Shown: positions 43,909 through 54,849 of the stretch, in pieces
Layout: each line of letters begins with the position of its first letter
How positions within the stretch are numbered: position 1 is the first letter of the stretch
DNA from: Eupeodes corollae
Lineage: Eukaryota; Arthropoda; Insecta; Diptera; Syrphidae
Direction: 5' to 3'
DNA: 64,000 bases
NCBI RefSeq assembly: GCF_945859685.1
Contig: NC_079149.1
Coordinates: 8,901,118 to 8,965,117 of the forward strand
Made by a program: the position numbers and the translations under genes
The notes under the pieces: generated by a model
The model's database searches: none
Told to the model about the DNA's origin: nothing
Seen by the model: the letters and a program-made list of their open reading frames with translations, nothing else

Positions 43909-46900
43909 GAGGGTTGCCTGCTGGTAACCAGTCGGAGATTATTAATGTAGGTTTCACACTCGAACAAGAAGGTAGGGATCAACGGCCATATGTTGGCGTT
44001 GAAATTTATGGTATTCGAATGTTAGGACTCTTAGATTCAGGTGCTTCACGCACAATTATCGGTAGAGACGGATGGGAAATTTTAGAAAAAGTAGGGATAC
44101 AGTTAGGGAAATCAGATTTAGGGAAAGTCATTTTAGCGGATGGTGCAGGTATAGGAGTAGAAGGAAAGATTTCAATTCCAATTAAGATAAAAGGAAAGGT
44201 AGTTTTGATGGAATGTCTCGTTATTCCGCGCCTTCCCCACAAACTGATATTAGGAGCTGATTTTTGGGCTCTATCGGGAATAGTCCCGGATTTAAAATCA
44301 GGAGAGTGGACATTTTCGAACGAAAGTTCGTTGTCTTCGATTACCACGGCGGATCACTTAACGGAATTAACGCAGACACAGAGTAGGGAATTAGATATAT
44401 TTTTAGAAAAAGTTTTTAGCGAAATGCCTGAAGGGTTAGGATGCACACAGATGGTGGAGCACAAAATTAGGACGAAAGCTGAACCTATTAAGCAACGGTA
44501 CTATCCGGTTTCCCCCGTAGTTCAGTCTTTCATAGATAAGGAGTTAATGCTAAAAGACGGGGTGATAGAAAAATCAAATAGTCCATGGGCTTCTCCCATT
44601 GTCATGATTAAAAAGAAAGATGGCTCGTACAGGTTTTGTGTAGATTATAGGAAACTGAATGAGGTCACGGATAGGGATGCTTACCCTCTGCCGTATATTA
44701 CAGCCATCTTAGATAAGTTGAATAACGCTAGGTTTTTAAGTTCACTGGATATTAAATCTGCATATTGGCAGATCCCAGTTGAAAAAGATTCCCGAAAGTA
44801 TACTGCTTTCACAGTTCCAGGTAGGGGTTTATTTCAGTTTTTAAGGATGCCGTTCGGGTTGCATAACGCACCCGCAACATGGCAAAGATTTATAGATACG
44901 GTTTTAGGAGCAGAGTTAGAACCATTTGTCTTCGTCTATCTCGATGATATTATCATCGTGACAGACACTTTTGAAAAACATATGGAAGTTTTAAATGAGG
45001 TTTTCAATAGGTTAATAAAAGCAGGCTTAAAAGTAGGTAGGGAAAAATGTAATTTTGTTAGGCCATCACTAAAATTTTTGGGTTATGTTGTAGACAAAAA
45101 TGGTCTTCACATGGATCCTGAGAAAATTGAAAGTATGATTGGTATTCCCTCACCAAAGAACATTAAGGAAGTTAGGAGTTTCATCGGAACGGTATCTTGG
45201 TATAGGAGATTTATTCCAAACTTTGCAAGTTTAGTTGAACCGTTAACCGATCTTTTAAAGAAAGATAAAAAGTTTAATTGGAGTAAGGAATGCGAGGAAA
45301 GTTTTAGAAAAGCTAAGGAGTGTTTAGTGGCCGCACCAATCCTAACGTGTCCGGATTTTACTAAGACGTTTGTCGTTCAGACAGATGCTTCTGATTTTGG
45401 GATTGGGGCAGTCCTAACGCAGGATTTTGAGGAGGGAGAAAAGGTGATTTGCTATTTAAGTAGATCACTAAATAGGAATGAGAGGAACTATTCGACCACA
45501 GAAAAAGAGTGTTTAGCTGTTCTGTGGGCAATAGAGAAATTGCGGCCATATCTGGAAGGGGTGAGGTTTAGAGTCATAACCGACCACCATTCTCTGATTT
45601 GGCTGAGCAAATTAAAGGATCCGGCAGGTAGGCTGGCAAGGTGGGCTGTTCGTATGCAGCAATTTGAATTCGATATTATTCATAGGAAGGGAAAAGATCA
45701 TGTGGTGCCAGACATGCTTTCGAGAAGCGTTCCTGTTTTATCAGGGATTTCAGAGTCCACAACTGATCCATGGATAGAAAAAATGATAGGAGAGGTGGAA
45801 AAGAATCCGTTAGCTTTTCCAACATGGCGAGTAGAACAGGGAAAATTATTTAAGTTTATAAAACCAAATCATATAGTAGTTCATCAAACTAATAATGAGT
45901 GGAAGTTAGTTATTCCAAAAAATGATAGGAAAAAGATTTTAGAAGAAAATCATGACCATCCGTTAGCAGGGCACATGGGGGTAAAGAAAACTTTCGCTAG
46001 GGTAGGAGAAAAATATTACTGGCCAAAAATGAGGTCAGATATTACTAAGTACGTCAGAAATTGTAAGATTTGTCAGAGTGTGAAACCAGTTAATGAAAAA
46101 CCGGCTGGGTTGATGACGGAGAGGAAAGGAGTTACTAATCCGTGGGAAATGTTGTGTATTGATTTGGTAGGACCACTTCCTAAGTCTAGTAGGGGTTATA
46201 TGTATATTTTAACGGTTGTTGATTATTTCACCAAATTTCCGTTGTTGTTTCCTTTGCGATCCGTATCTGCAAAATCCGTTTGTAAGGAATTGGAAGACAA
46301 TGTCTTTTTATTATTCGGCGTACCCAAGTTCGTTATTTGTGATAATGGGCCCCAGTTTAAAAGCAAGGAATTAAAATCCTTGTGTGATAGTTATGGTTCA
46401 ATTATTAGGTTTACAGCGCATTACCACCCACAGGCAAATCCAGCAGAACGAATTAACCAAATTTTGAAAACGACACTTAGGGCATATGTGAGTGATAATC
46501 ATAGGTCTTGGGATTCGCAGTTGGCGAAGGTAGCGTGCAGTATTCGCACAGCTCAACACGAAGTTTTAGGTGTTTCGCCGTATTACGCAAATTTTGGTCG
46601 AGGAATGGTGACTTTTGGAAACGACTCCTTAACCACCACTCCGTATGTTAGGGGCGATAATACGGTGGATACTAGAGAACAATTTAGGAAGCTTAGGGAA
46701 GAGATAGGAAAAAAGTTAGAGTTAGCGAGCAAAGTCACAGCGAAAAATTATAACCTTCGTCGGAGAGATGTTCAATATCTCCCGAACGATTTGGTTTGGC
46801 GACGTAACTTTACGTTATCTGACGCCGCAAACTATTACGCGGCGAAGTTAGCCACTAAGTTTGTGGGACCTTTTAAAATCAGTAAACGTGTTTCACCTTG

Positions 46901-46988
46901 GACATATTTACTAATTGACGAAAAGGGTAAGGATCGAGGGACGTGGCACGTAAAGGATTTAAAACCTTATGTTGATATTGATTGTTAA
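43848..46988 (+). CDS. pol: Gypsy-3 pol (protease-RT-RNaseH-integrase)
   Basis: About 1045 residues, read by -1 frameshifting from gag, so the ATG at 43848 need not be used. Protease LLDSGASRTI at about residue 62; RT from about 230 with VYLDDIIIV (motif C); RNase H from QTDASDFGIGAVL; integrase HHCC finger (HDHPLAGHMG..CKICQ) and DDE core at LCIDLVGPL, ICDNGPQF and QANPAERINQ; then a GPF module (FVGPFKIS). No stop or frameshift interrupts it and all catalytic residues are visible. It ends 250 bp before the 3' LTR. This and Gypsy-2 are the best candidates for active elements here. Confidence 0.95.
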   Translation: MLGKRATNSRVSRARSSKALGGLPAGNQSEIINVGFTLEQEGRDQRPYVGVEIYGIRMLGLLDSGASRTIIGRDGWEILEKVGIQLGKSDLGKVILADGAGIGVEGKISIPIKIKGKVVLMECLVIPRLPHKLILGADFWALSGIVPDLKSGEWTFSNESSLSSITTADHLTELTQTQSRELDIFLEKVFSEMPEGLGCTQMVEHKIRTKAEPIKQRYYPVSPVVQSFIDKELMLKDGVIEKSNSPWASPIVMIKKKDGSYRFCVDYRKLNEVTDRDAYPLPYITAILDKLNNARFLSSLDIKSAYWQIPVEKDSRKYTAFTVPGRGLFQFLRMPFGLHNAPATWQRFIDTVLGAELEPFVFVYLDDIIIVTDTFEKHMEVLNEVFNRLIKAGLKVGREKCNFVRPSLKFLGYVVDKNGLHMDPEKIESMIGIPSPKNIKEVRSFIGTVSWYRRFIPNFASLVEPLTDLLKKDKKFNWSKECEESFRKAKECLVAAPILTCPDFTKTFVVQTDASDFGIGAVLTQDFEEGEKVICYLSRSLNRNERNYSTTEKECLAVLWAIEKLRPYLEGVRFRVITDHHSLIWLSKLKDPAGRLARWAVRMQQFEFDIIHRKGKDHVVPDMLSRSVPVLSGISESTTDPWIEKMIGEVEKNPLAFPTWRVEQGKLFKFIKPNHIVVHQTNNEWKLVIPKNDRKKILEENHDHPLAGHMGVKKTFARVGEKYYWPKMRSDITKYVRNCKICQSVKPVNEKPAGLMTERKGVTNPWEMLCIDLVGPLPKSSRGYMYILTVVDYFTKFPLLFPLRSVSAKSVCKELEDNVFLLFGVPKFVICDNGPQFKSKELKSLCDSYGSIIRFTAHYHPQANPAERINQILKTTLRAYVSDNHRSWDSQLAKVACSIRTAQHEVLGVSPYYANFGRGMVTFGNDSLTTTPYVRGDNTVDTREQFRKLREEIGKKLELASKVTAKNYNLRRRDVQYLPNDLVWRRNFTLSDAANYYAAKLATKFVGPFKISKRVSPWTYLLIDEKGKDRGTWHVKDLKPYVDIDC
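43854..43860 (+). promoter_or_regulatory. -1 ribosomal frameshift site GGGAAAC
   Basis: Positioned as G GGA AAC in the gag frame, it fits the X XXY YYZ rule exactly. It lies 48 bases before the gag stop and in the frame that opens pol. Downstream sequence (gggcaacgaactctcgagtc) includes ctcgag but no strong hairpin I can prove. Confidence 0.85.
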
Positions 46989-47178
46989 GTCCCTTTATTT
47001 TTTTTTTTGTTTTGTTTTTTTTCAATTTCGTTTTTTTTTGTCATTAATTTTTATATTAAGAACTTTTTTTGAACGTGCCATATTTTTTTTATTTTTATTT
47101 CATTACTTTTATGATGGAAACCTTATGTTGTGTCGTCAACCTTAACTTTTGAAAACCTTTTTTCCTAGAGTCAGCCTT

Positions 47179-47238
47179 AAGAAATGGTTTACTTTTTTTG
47201 AAAAGTAAACACATTTCTTGGGAGGAAAGGGTGGGATT
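47179..47238 (+). promoter_or_regulatory. Hairpin and polypurine tract before the Gypsy-3 3' LTR
   Basis: aagaaatggtttactttt (47179-47196) pairs with aaaagtaaacacatttctt (about 47201-47219) with one bulge. The purine tract gggaggaaagggtggga (47220-47236) follows, ending three bases before the LTR; it would prime plus-strand synthesis. The hairpin could mark the transcript 3' region; its role is unknown. Confidence 0.7.
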
Positions 47239-49017
47239 TGTTACGGTAAAATTTACCGCAACAATGACTAGCCTTCGATTCCTTGACTTCCCTATTCTAC
47301 CTTCTTTGCTGCTGCAAAATATTGGTGAAGTTGAGGGCAACCATGGTTCCATCAGCCAGTGGTGTACTTAGCCAATATGTTGCATAAGCAATAAAACAGG
47401 TGTTCCAGCGATCATGATGACCAAATGGAACGGGTGATTCCGAAATTGATATGCGGACGGGCGGTCTCGCGTTCCAGCATCTTTTATTCCGGCGGACGAG
47501 CCGAAAAGTTATAAATGTCCCGAATGTTATTAACTTAAATAGTATATAATTTTTTATTTCTCATTTAAATTAACTTAAAATTATGATTTGTACAAAATGG
47601 GTTTTAACGTCGGTAAATTTTAATAGTAACAATTAGTTTTGACATTTAAAAAAAAAATGGTAGTTTATATAACAATCCTTTCTACATATCCAAACCTATT
47701 TTAATTGATTTCCCACTTCGAATTCCGCGTTAATAATACAGTAGTAGGAAAAAGCCTAATTAAGGCTCCTTCTCCATTTGATTCTCTTTTTGTTCAATTT
47801 TCCTCGAAAGAAAATTTAGTTGGAAGGGGGGGGTCTGAACTCGCCATTACGTTTCGGCAAGTTTTGGAAACACATCCAACAACTTGTTGAAACCATGCTT
47901 GTGTGTGTGAGTGTAAAGTTTCGATGAGAATCTACAACGGTTGCTTTCTCGGTTAGCGTCAAGCTTCCAGGAAGCCGTAATCCCGTGACCGACGATCTCG
48001 AAAGCGATTGGTTGAGTTGTATGTATGTGTGTGTGATTGGAATGGACGAGGGAGGACGGATAGTTAGAAAGTTTCGCTTGGAAGGCACTCTTAGGAGAAC
48101 CTTGAAAGCGAAAAGTAGAGTTGAAAAAAAAGATCGAGGAATTTTGAAGGAAAAGAGAAGATAAATTTAGAAGGAGAAGATAATTTTACGAGTAAAAATA
48201 TAAAGAAGAAAATTTAATAAATCTAAACAGGATTCGAGGTTGGAAAAATAAAGGAAAGGATAAGGATAGCAGAAAGGAGGAATACCAAACAAAAAGCTAA
48301 GTAGTTGTATTTAATTTCAATTAGAAATATATATATATACTCATAATTTTGAAATATATATATTTTTCTATCGTAGTGCGTTTTTCATTTTTCGGTTAAT
48401 TCGTAAAGACCCATTTTTTTTTGTAATTACTTTTAACTTTTTCACTTGGTTGTATTTCAATACAACCGCCATTTAAAAATTGTAATTTTTTTTGTGCCTT
48501 TCAATTCGAAAAAATTTTTGGGTTTTAATCCAGGGATTTTCTATCCCACGGTTTCCCAAAATAAAGAAAAATAAAATACATATAGTCAAATATATCCACT
48601 TCTATTTTTTTATTCACCTAAATCTTCTATTTCATTAGTTTTGGAATTTTCTAAATATACAAACAAAATTCCTGGCGCCCTATCATTTTCATTTGCACCC
48701 TAGTGTACAAATATATATTTCCATTTGATAAACTGAATTAATTCAACAATCAATTCCAGTTTATTAAAAGTATACAAAAATTTTCTTCAAAAGAACCCAC
48801 CCCAGCTGACTAGCCGGTGAGCTGCATGGGAATTGCAGTTGTTGTTGCAATTTTATTTTCTCTTCTCTTTGTTCTTCGTTCGATTGTGACAGCTCATAAT
48901 CATAATCGAACTTAACTTGCGCAGTGCTGGTTGCACATTTTTTTTTTGGTTTAATTAATTTCGATTGTTCATAAATAATATTCTCGGTTGTGTTTAAAGG
49001 AAGAAAATATTGCAACA
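47239..49017 (+). repeat. Gypsy-3 3' LTR
   Basis: 1779 bp, uninterrupted, so it serves as the reference for the split 5' LTR. It opens with a 25-bp near-palindrome and ends gcaaca, followed by TSD attg. The open frames inside it are mirrored exactly in the 5' LTR and have no protein-like features. Confidence 0.95.
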
Positions 49018-50212
49018 ATTGCAGAATCCAAGTACCTTGGTCATATTTCACCAGAAAATGAAAAAGCCGAAACTGTTACAAATGCCATAATCCAGTTTCT
49101 TGAACAAACTGGTATCTCAATGCACAATATTAAACTTATTGGGTGCGACGGAACCAATGTAAATACCGGGCTAAGAGGTGGAATTATTCGGCAAATTGAG
49201 ATAAAAATTCAACGTCCTCTGCAATGGTCTATTTGTATGCTCCACGCAAATGAACTGCCTCTTAGACATCTATTTGAGAAGCTTTATGGAAAAACATCTA
49301 GACCAAAAGCTTACTCTGGTGATATTGGAAAAGATCTAAAGAACTGCCAAAATGTATGTGTTGCTCAGTATCAGGCAGTTCATATTAACTTAGCTGATCT
49401 CCCATTGTTTTGCCTGAGCTCGGATCAAAAATATTTTTATGAAATATGTAAAGCTATCAGCAACGGTGTCCGTGAAGGATCAATTTTTGATAAGAATCCT
49501 GGAACGATAGTGCATTCAAGATGGCTTACGACAGCTAACCGCATTCTTCGAACTTATGTGTCAAAAGAATCTCCAGAAGAGCCATTGAAGCAGATAGTCG
49601 AATATATTGCAAAAGTTTATTCTGTTATGTGGTTTGAGATAAAATCCTTCGTATATGGTGCCAAGCACTTGGCAAGGTTGGCAAGGTATTTGCCAGATGA
49701 TTTAAAAAAAGTAGTACATGCTGTCTTCGCTCGGAATGGATATTTTGGGCACTGTGAAAACATTTTAATAGCTATGTTGTTTGATGATCGCCAAAATATT
49801 CGAGAGCTAGCTCTTCGCCGTATACTTAAAGCAAGAGAAGCATCCAATTGCAATAATGATGAAGAAGTTCCCCGACAATTTCAGCTTCCAAACTTCCGTT
49901 TTAAAGCAGATGAATACTACGAGTTGATAGATTGGTGGCAAATTGAAAGAAACCGTTTAACTGAACCTCCTTTACTAGTGGGTTTTACTGAAGAAGATCT
50001 TTGGGACATTGTGCAACAAAATGAAACCAGTAAGTCAAATTTATTTAAAACAGCTTCCATGCCACAGCCAAGCAGTTGAAAGAGTGGTTAAGTTGGTGAC
50101 TGAGGCTTCCCAGACTGTTTGTGGGTTTAAAAACAGAGATGGACTTATTAAAAACACTTCGATGTCTCGAAAAGAACTGCCATATTTAGAAACAAAAAAA
50201 AATTATAAATAA
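49018..50212 (+). pseudogene. Transposase of the 8-bp-TSD transposon, C-terminal part
   Basis: In frame with 33717-33975, it reads AESKYLGHISPENEK onward. LIGCDGTNVNTG gives a likely second catalytic Asp, followed by LQWSICMLHANELPLRHLF, VHSRWLTTANRILRTYVS and NGYFGHCENILIAM. The frame ends at 50079. A one-base shift near 50045 moves it to a frame that ends at 50212 and reads CHSQAVERVVKLVTEAS, whose Glu is a candidate third catalytic residue. The apparent start at 48988 is LTR sequence that happens to be open, not a real start. The copy is broken but its core is well kept. Confidence 0.75.
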
Positions 50213-50594
50213 TAAAACTAAAAATAAAATCTAATAAAACTACCCAACTACACTTTTGCAAAACTTGCGCGAGGTATGTTTTTGTTAGACTTTACGTCCT
50301 TTTTTAGTTTTAAATTGCGATGCGCGGCCCCTAGCGTTTGTTCTCAAAACTAAAAATAATTTTTTTTGTTCATAAAATGATCAATAAATTTTTTGCTGGG
50401 GGTATGTTTTTCAAATATTTTGTCAATTTTTGTTCGATTAAAATTGCGATGCGCGACCCCTAGCGGTCATTTTGGAAACTCAAAACAAAAATTATAGTTA
50501 TTAAAATAACCCTATACAACTTTTGCAGGGTGTATTTTTTTCATATTCTTATTTATTTTTTTTTTTTTTCATATAAGATCACTCCACCCTAAAT
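50213..50594 (+). repeat. Right end and subterminal repeats of the 8-bp-TSD transposon
   Basis: aaattgcgatgcgcggcccc (50312) recurs at 50442 with one change. The second copy and the following ctatacaacttttgcagggt pair with the left end. The terminal repeat is tcactccaccct, 50579-50590. Confidence 0.8.
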
Positions 50595-51020
50595 TGCCTT
50601 ATCGCCTGGTGAACCTCGCGTGGGCTAGTGTAGGCTCATATACGGTAATTTGGCTTGTTAACACAACCATTCATCCAAAAATGCACCTCGTTACTAAAGA
50701 TGATGTTTCGGCCAAAATTATTGGATTTTGTTGGGGTGTAGGCCCAAGTCTCGACGATAAATTCGGCAAGCTGCAATTGCTGTACACTTTCACGGACCGC
50801 ACCGATTTCCCGGCCGATCTTGCGTTGTATACGGGTGTACGTTTATTGATTTTTTACTGAACTGGTTAAAGAGTCGATTTTGGAGGATTTTCCGTTAACG
50901 AACACTCTTTTGATTATCAATTTTTATCATTTGAACGTGCTGTTCAATCGTTTAACTTGATATGATAATTTGGCAAAAAGAAGTGAATAGTAAACAAGAA
51001 ATTTGATAGAACATCCTTAT
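50595..51020 (-). mobile_element. Mariner-A, 5' and N-terminal transposase segment
   Basis: Minus-strand text corresponds to the N-terminal and first catalytic regions seen at 54953-55252: a frame-broken version of AHFWMNGCVNKQ is readable near 50650-50690. The end near 51010 (aatataaggatgttctatc, minus strand) resembles the other end at 26895. TSD tgccttat lies at 50595-50602. Confidence 0.75.
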
Positions 51021-52620
51021 ATTACAAGGAATTAAATAAAATAAACGACTAGGTCGTAAGAACTTGCTCATGGATCCAAAGAGTATGTTTAAAAATATTT
51101 CCTGTATTTTAAGACTTTAAAAAGTGCCTGAAGAAAATTCAAAGGACATTTGATTTCTCAAAAAACCTTAATTTTTCAAAAACCTTAAGAGCGTTTTTTT
51201 TTAATTAATAAGTTATAATTGTTTTTTTTTTTTCAATTTAAGTTTAAAAACATTTTTGGTATGCAGTTATTAAGAGCTTGTACAAAAATAATGACAAACT
51301 TTCAAGTTATCAAATTTCCAAAAAAAGTGATAACTCAACGTATTTGTTAATAAATCAAAAAAAAAAAAATCGGAACAAAATGCCTTGAATATTTTATGAA
51401 CCAAAAATATTTGTAGCCCAAAAAAATGTAATGCAACGTAAAATAACTTTTTTGGCTTCTGTTTACAAAAACTACTTACTTACTAAAAAATAATAAAATT
51501 GGATTTCGAATTGAATATCTTGCCACAAATTTAAGATATTTCCTTCAAATTAAATTTATCTTATAAAAAGTATTGTTTTCAAGATTTTGTTAAATTTTTA
51601 TAAGAATCCAATTGACAGTTTTCTTATAAAAAATAAAAATCTTAACAAAAAACAACGCAAAATTTGTTAAAACTGATGTTCACATTAAATATTTCGAAAA
51701 TAGATTAAAGCATCATTTCATTTTATGTAAAATATTGTTCTTAACATAATCTTAATTTCTTAAAAAAATTCAATCGACATTCTTCTTAAAAGAAATAAAA
51801 TCAATATATTGTTGCTAACTTTAAGTTAATTTTGTAAAAAATTCACTTGACAGTTATTTTGTACAAAACGCGCAACACCACAAAAAATAAGAATCGGTTT
51901 TCGACTCACCTATGATAACAAAGAAAGATATTTACTTAAAAATTTTAACTCACACAAAATATTTGTTTTAATATTTTTTCAAAGTTTTATAAAAATTGAC
52001 AGATTGCATCCCATTCTCTATTTCTTTAATACGATTGAAGTTAGCAAGTTTTACAATTCATTAAAACGCTTTCTATGTTTTGAAAAGAAGCTATAATTTG
52101 AATTTATTTCAATATTTTAAAAAGGTTTTCCAGCTTTAGAGTTTCAACTAAATTAATTGACAAATTTTTCCGAAAAAACTACTAAATTATAGATTTAACT
52201 TCTCATGAAACTTGTTAAATTTCAATTGCATACTTTTTGTAGTTATTAGGGTGATTTGCACCCCACCAGTCTCTGTTGAAATTAAATTATGCTTGAACTT
52301 TAAAAAATAAAGCTGAATTGTAATTTTTTTTTCATCAAAAAATTTGTCTGCTAAGGCGAAAAATATTTATTTAATTTTTTTTCCGAAGTGTTGGCAATGA
52401 CAAAAAAAAATATAATAATTTTAACATTTAACAAAAACCACTTCTCGACTAATGAATATCTGTCCCCACAATATTTCAAAGTTAATTCATAGCCAGACAG
52501 TTTTTAATTTTTTTTAAATACAACAAAAATTCATAAAAAATTTAAATCACCTTATCTCATCATTGCCAGGTTGGAAGCAACAAAATATTAAAAAAAAAAA
52601 CATAAACTAATTTAATTAAA
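51021..52620. other. AT-rich repeats, no gene
   Basis: Diverged ~174-bp repeat monomers are visible (caattgacag at 51609, caatcgacat near 51772, acttgacag near 51847). An inverted copy of the ataactgcataccaaaaat word lies near 51245-51270. No coding sequence. Confidence 0.65.
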
Positions 52621-54849
52621 TGGCCTTAGCACACGCCATCGCTTTCATAAGTTCTTATACCCCGAACCGGAATATAATTCCACCCATAACCACCCCCAGG
52701 GATGTATGGTAGATAGATAGAGCAACCAAAATACCAAACAAACCCATATCCCCCCTTCCTTCACACCAGACAAGCGTTGAAAATTCATTTTTATGTTTTC
52801 AAACAAAATATAAATAAAAATACGAAAACAACATTACGATAAAAACGATTATAAGCATTTATATGGTGGCCACTTTAATTGTATCCTGGCCGGGCCGTGT
52901 GTTGTCCTTATTCCCCTACCCATTCCCATGCTCCTGGGTGTTGTTGTTATCTCTTTGATAAAAAAATATAAAAATAAATAAATAGTGAACATGATGGGGG
53001 ATGGATCAGATGTAGCAGACGAACTAAAGGGTTAAGGGCTCAGAGGGTAGAGCTATAGAGATTGGGCTTCAGTCACGTTCCAAAATTTATAATTTTCCTG
53101 TTTAGCATTTTAAAACGCACGTAACATAATGTCCTGGAATCGGAATGGAATAAATTTTATGTATAATTGCGGAGATGTGGAGAAATATGATTGCACAACG
53201 AACCGAACCAACAAAACGAACAGAGATATCCTTGTTTTTGCCCCCTGCGCAAATATAGACACAAACCAAAAGGACTCGAATTCATGTCAAGTTGTCGTCC
53301 TTGTTGTGTTGTGTTGTGTTGTGTTGGGAAATTGATTCGCACAAAACGCGGGGTTCGCATTGCAATTAAACTTCGTTACCCTCAGACCATCATCATCACT
53401 ATATCGCCATCGCTACCGCCAACGCCACGCTTTCTGCTTGCTGTTGCGTTATTTTGGTAACTACTATGGTGCTGACTCTGACTGTCGTCCATGAGTTTGG
53501 ATTCTGATTCTGCTTTTGGGTTCAGTGTTCAACCTAGTTCGTCCTCGGGTGTACAATTGCCGATTTTGTTTGCATAAATAATTCAATTTTAATTAAAACC
53601 GGAAATGAAATATTGTTTACCGAGCACTCGGAGCAAAGTAGCGACATAATTATTCTCCTTCCCTTCGTTAGCCTGTGCAAGTCCCAGCCTTGATGGGTGG
53701 TGGGTTGAGTTATATAGTGGGCTGTGTGAAATGGGGTCCGTTTGGCAAGGGCAGGTTTATTTGGTGACAAAAATGGTCTCCTCCACTGTAGTGTGGTTCT
53801 GCTGGTTATTTTCATCTAAATAACGATGTGAAATTTCAAAAAAGTTCAAGTTGAGTGCGACAATAGGTGCGGCGGCGTTTCTAGGTTGACGACCGAGACC
53901 GATGCAAAATGAGATTTAAATGAAATTTCCTTGAAAATGAAGCTCAAAGTGGTCCTTGGCACAAGGAAAAAAACATATTCCCTCCAAAAACGTCCTGGAT
54001 GCCATCCCATAAAGACGTCACCTCCGCCGCCGCCGTGCGTCGTCGTCGGCTTTGGGTTGGTAAAAGGAGCAACATTTTTAGATGGTGATGATGATGGTGT
54101 TGTATTGTCGGTATGATTCTGTTTTTCATTTGCCGCTTTATGGCAAGTAAAAGAAGGGGCTGATGGTTTGGAGGGGGAGCTGTTACGGAGGTTAGATGGT
54201 AAATTTTGTTTTATTTATGAAAATGCGGTATAGTCGCAGACGTGTTAATTACTGCAAAACTTGTATTTCTCTGACAAAAGACGAGTGAGAGTTTTGTGGT
54301 GAAAAGTGTTTCGTGCTGCGACGATGTGTTTCCCTAGAAACCCGCCCGCAAAACTCTGCCAATTAGTTTTCGTTTAGAAACGCATCAACGAAGCGATTTA
54401 AGTAGTTCGGTTTTTGTTAGCGTGTTTTGGTTTTTGTTTTTTTTTTTATTAAATTCTGTTTTGTTAAATATTTTATACCAAAATACAAAAGACAAGATGT
54501 GAACTAATTGGGTTTTGACTTGGTGGAAATTGTATAAATTGTTGCAAGTTTGTGGTTTAAATTGTTGTTTTGATTCAAGGTGTGTTAAGAAGTGATGTGT
54601 TAATAATAATTTTGATTACCTTCGTATTCAAATTTACGAGTAAATTAGGAAAATTATTATTTAAGCTTCAGTTAACATAAATTATGGGCAATTATATGGA
54701 ATTGGCGCGCAGACAAAATGTGTATGGTGATTAATAATGATAACTTTGGAAATTGCGGTAAGAGGGTTCTCTGGTTGAGAGACATCGCAATGTCCGCCAG
54801 TTGGAAGCGGTGATATTGTTGAAACCGTATTTGTCACATCGGCTGTCAT
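52621..54849. other. Less AT-rich unique DNA, no recognised gene
   Basis: Composition shifts toward GC (cctggccgggccgtgtg, ccgccgccgccgtgcgtcgt), and there is a (gtgtt)n tract at 53305-53330. Open frames exist on both strands but none has protein-family features. A stretch at about 54230-54470 looks like fly 5'-UTR sequence (gtgagagttttgtggtgaaa and later agcgtgttttgg); this is an impression only. Confidence 0.4.

Larger units (their letters stand above)
33976..49017 (+). mobile_element. Gypsy-3: LTR retrotransposon with 1.78-kb LTRs
   Basis: Bounded by LTRs opening tgttacgg and closing gcaaca, with TSD attg at 33972-33975 and 49018-49021. Removing the element joins the two halves of the DNA-transposase frame exactly. 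The 5' LTR is interrupted at 35714-41412 by another transposon. The internal part holds a tRNA-Lys-type PBS, gag, pol and a polypurine tract. The LTRs agree at every stretch I compared over 1.7 kb, so insertion was recent. Without the nested transposon the element would be about 9.3 kb. No env frame lies between pol and the 3' LTR. Confidence 0.95.
32296..50594 (+). mobile_element. DNA transposon, 8-bp TSD, unclassified DDE family, split by Gypsy-3
   Basis: Ends agggtggagtga (32296-32307) and tcactccaccct (50579-50590) are perfect inverse copies, with four extra bases aaat on the right. Target duplication tgccttat lies at 32288-32295 and 50595-50602; the second mariner supplies the unduplicated reference. 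Similarity of the arms reaches inward about 130 bp: gcaaaagttgcatatag and ccactaggggtcgca on the left against inverted ctatacaacttttgc and tgcgcgacccctagcgg on the right. On the right the word tgcgcg(g/a)cccctagcg occurs twice, 129 bp apart. The transposase lies at 33010-33975 plus 49018-50212. Without Gypsy-3 the element would be about 3.26 kb. hAT, P and several minor superfamilies also make 8-bp duplications; I cannot place it. Confidence 0.85.

Noticed and set aside
46989..47238. An env gene in Gypsy-3
   Set aside because: Only 250 bases of T-rich sequence lie between pol and the 3' LTR, with no signal peptide or membrane frame.
48988..49017. Natural start of the 363-codon transposase frame at 48988
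   Set aside because: These bases are the end of the Gypsy-3 LTR. The real upstream coding sequence is at 33010-33975 and joins in frame when the retrotransposon is removed.
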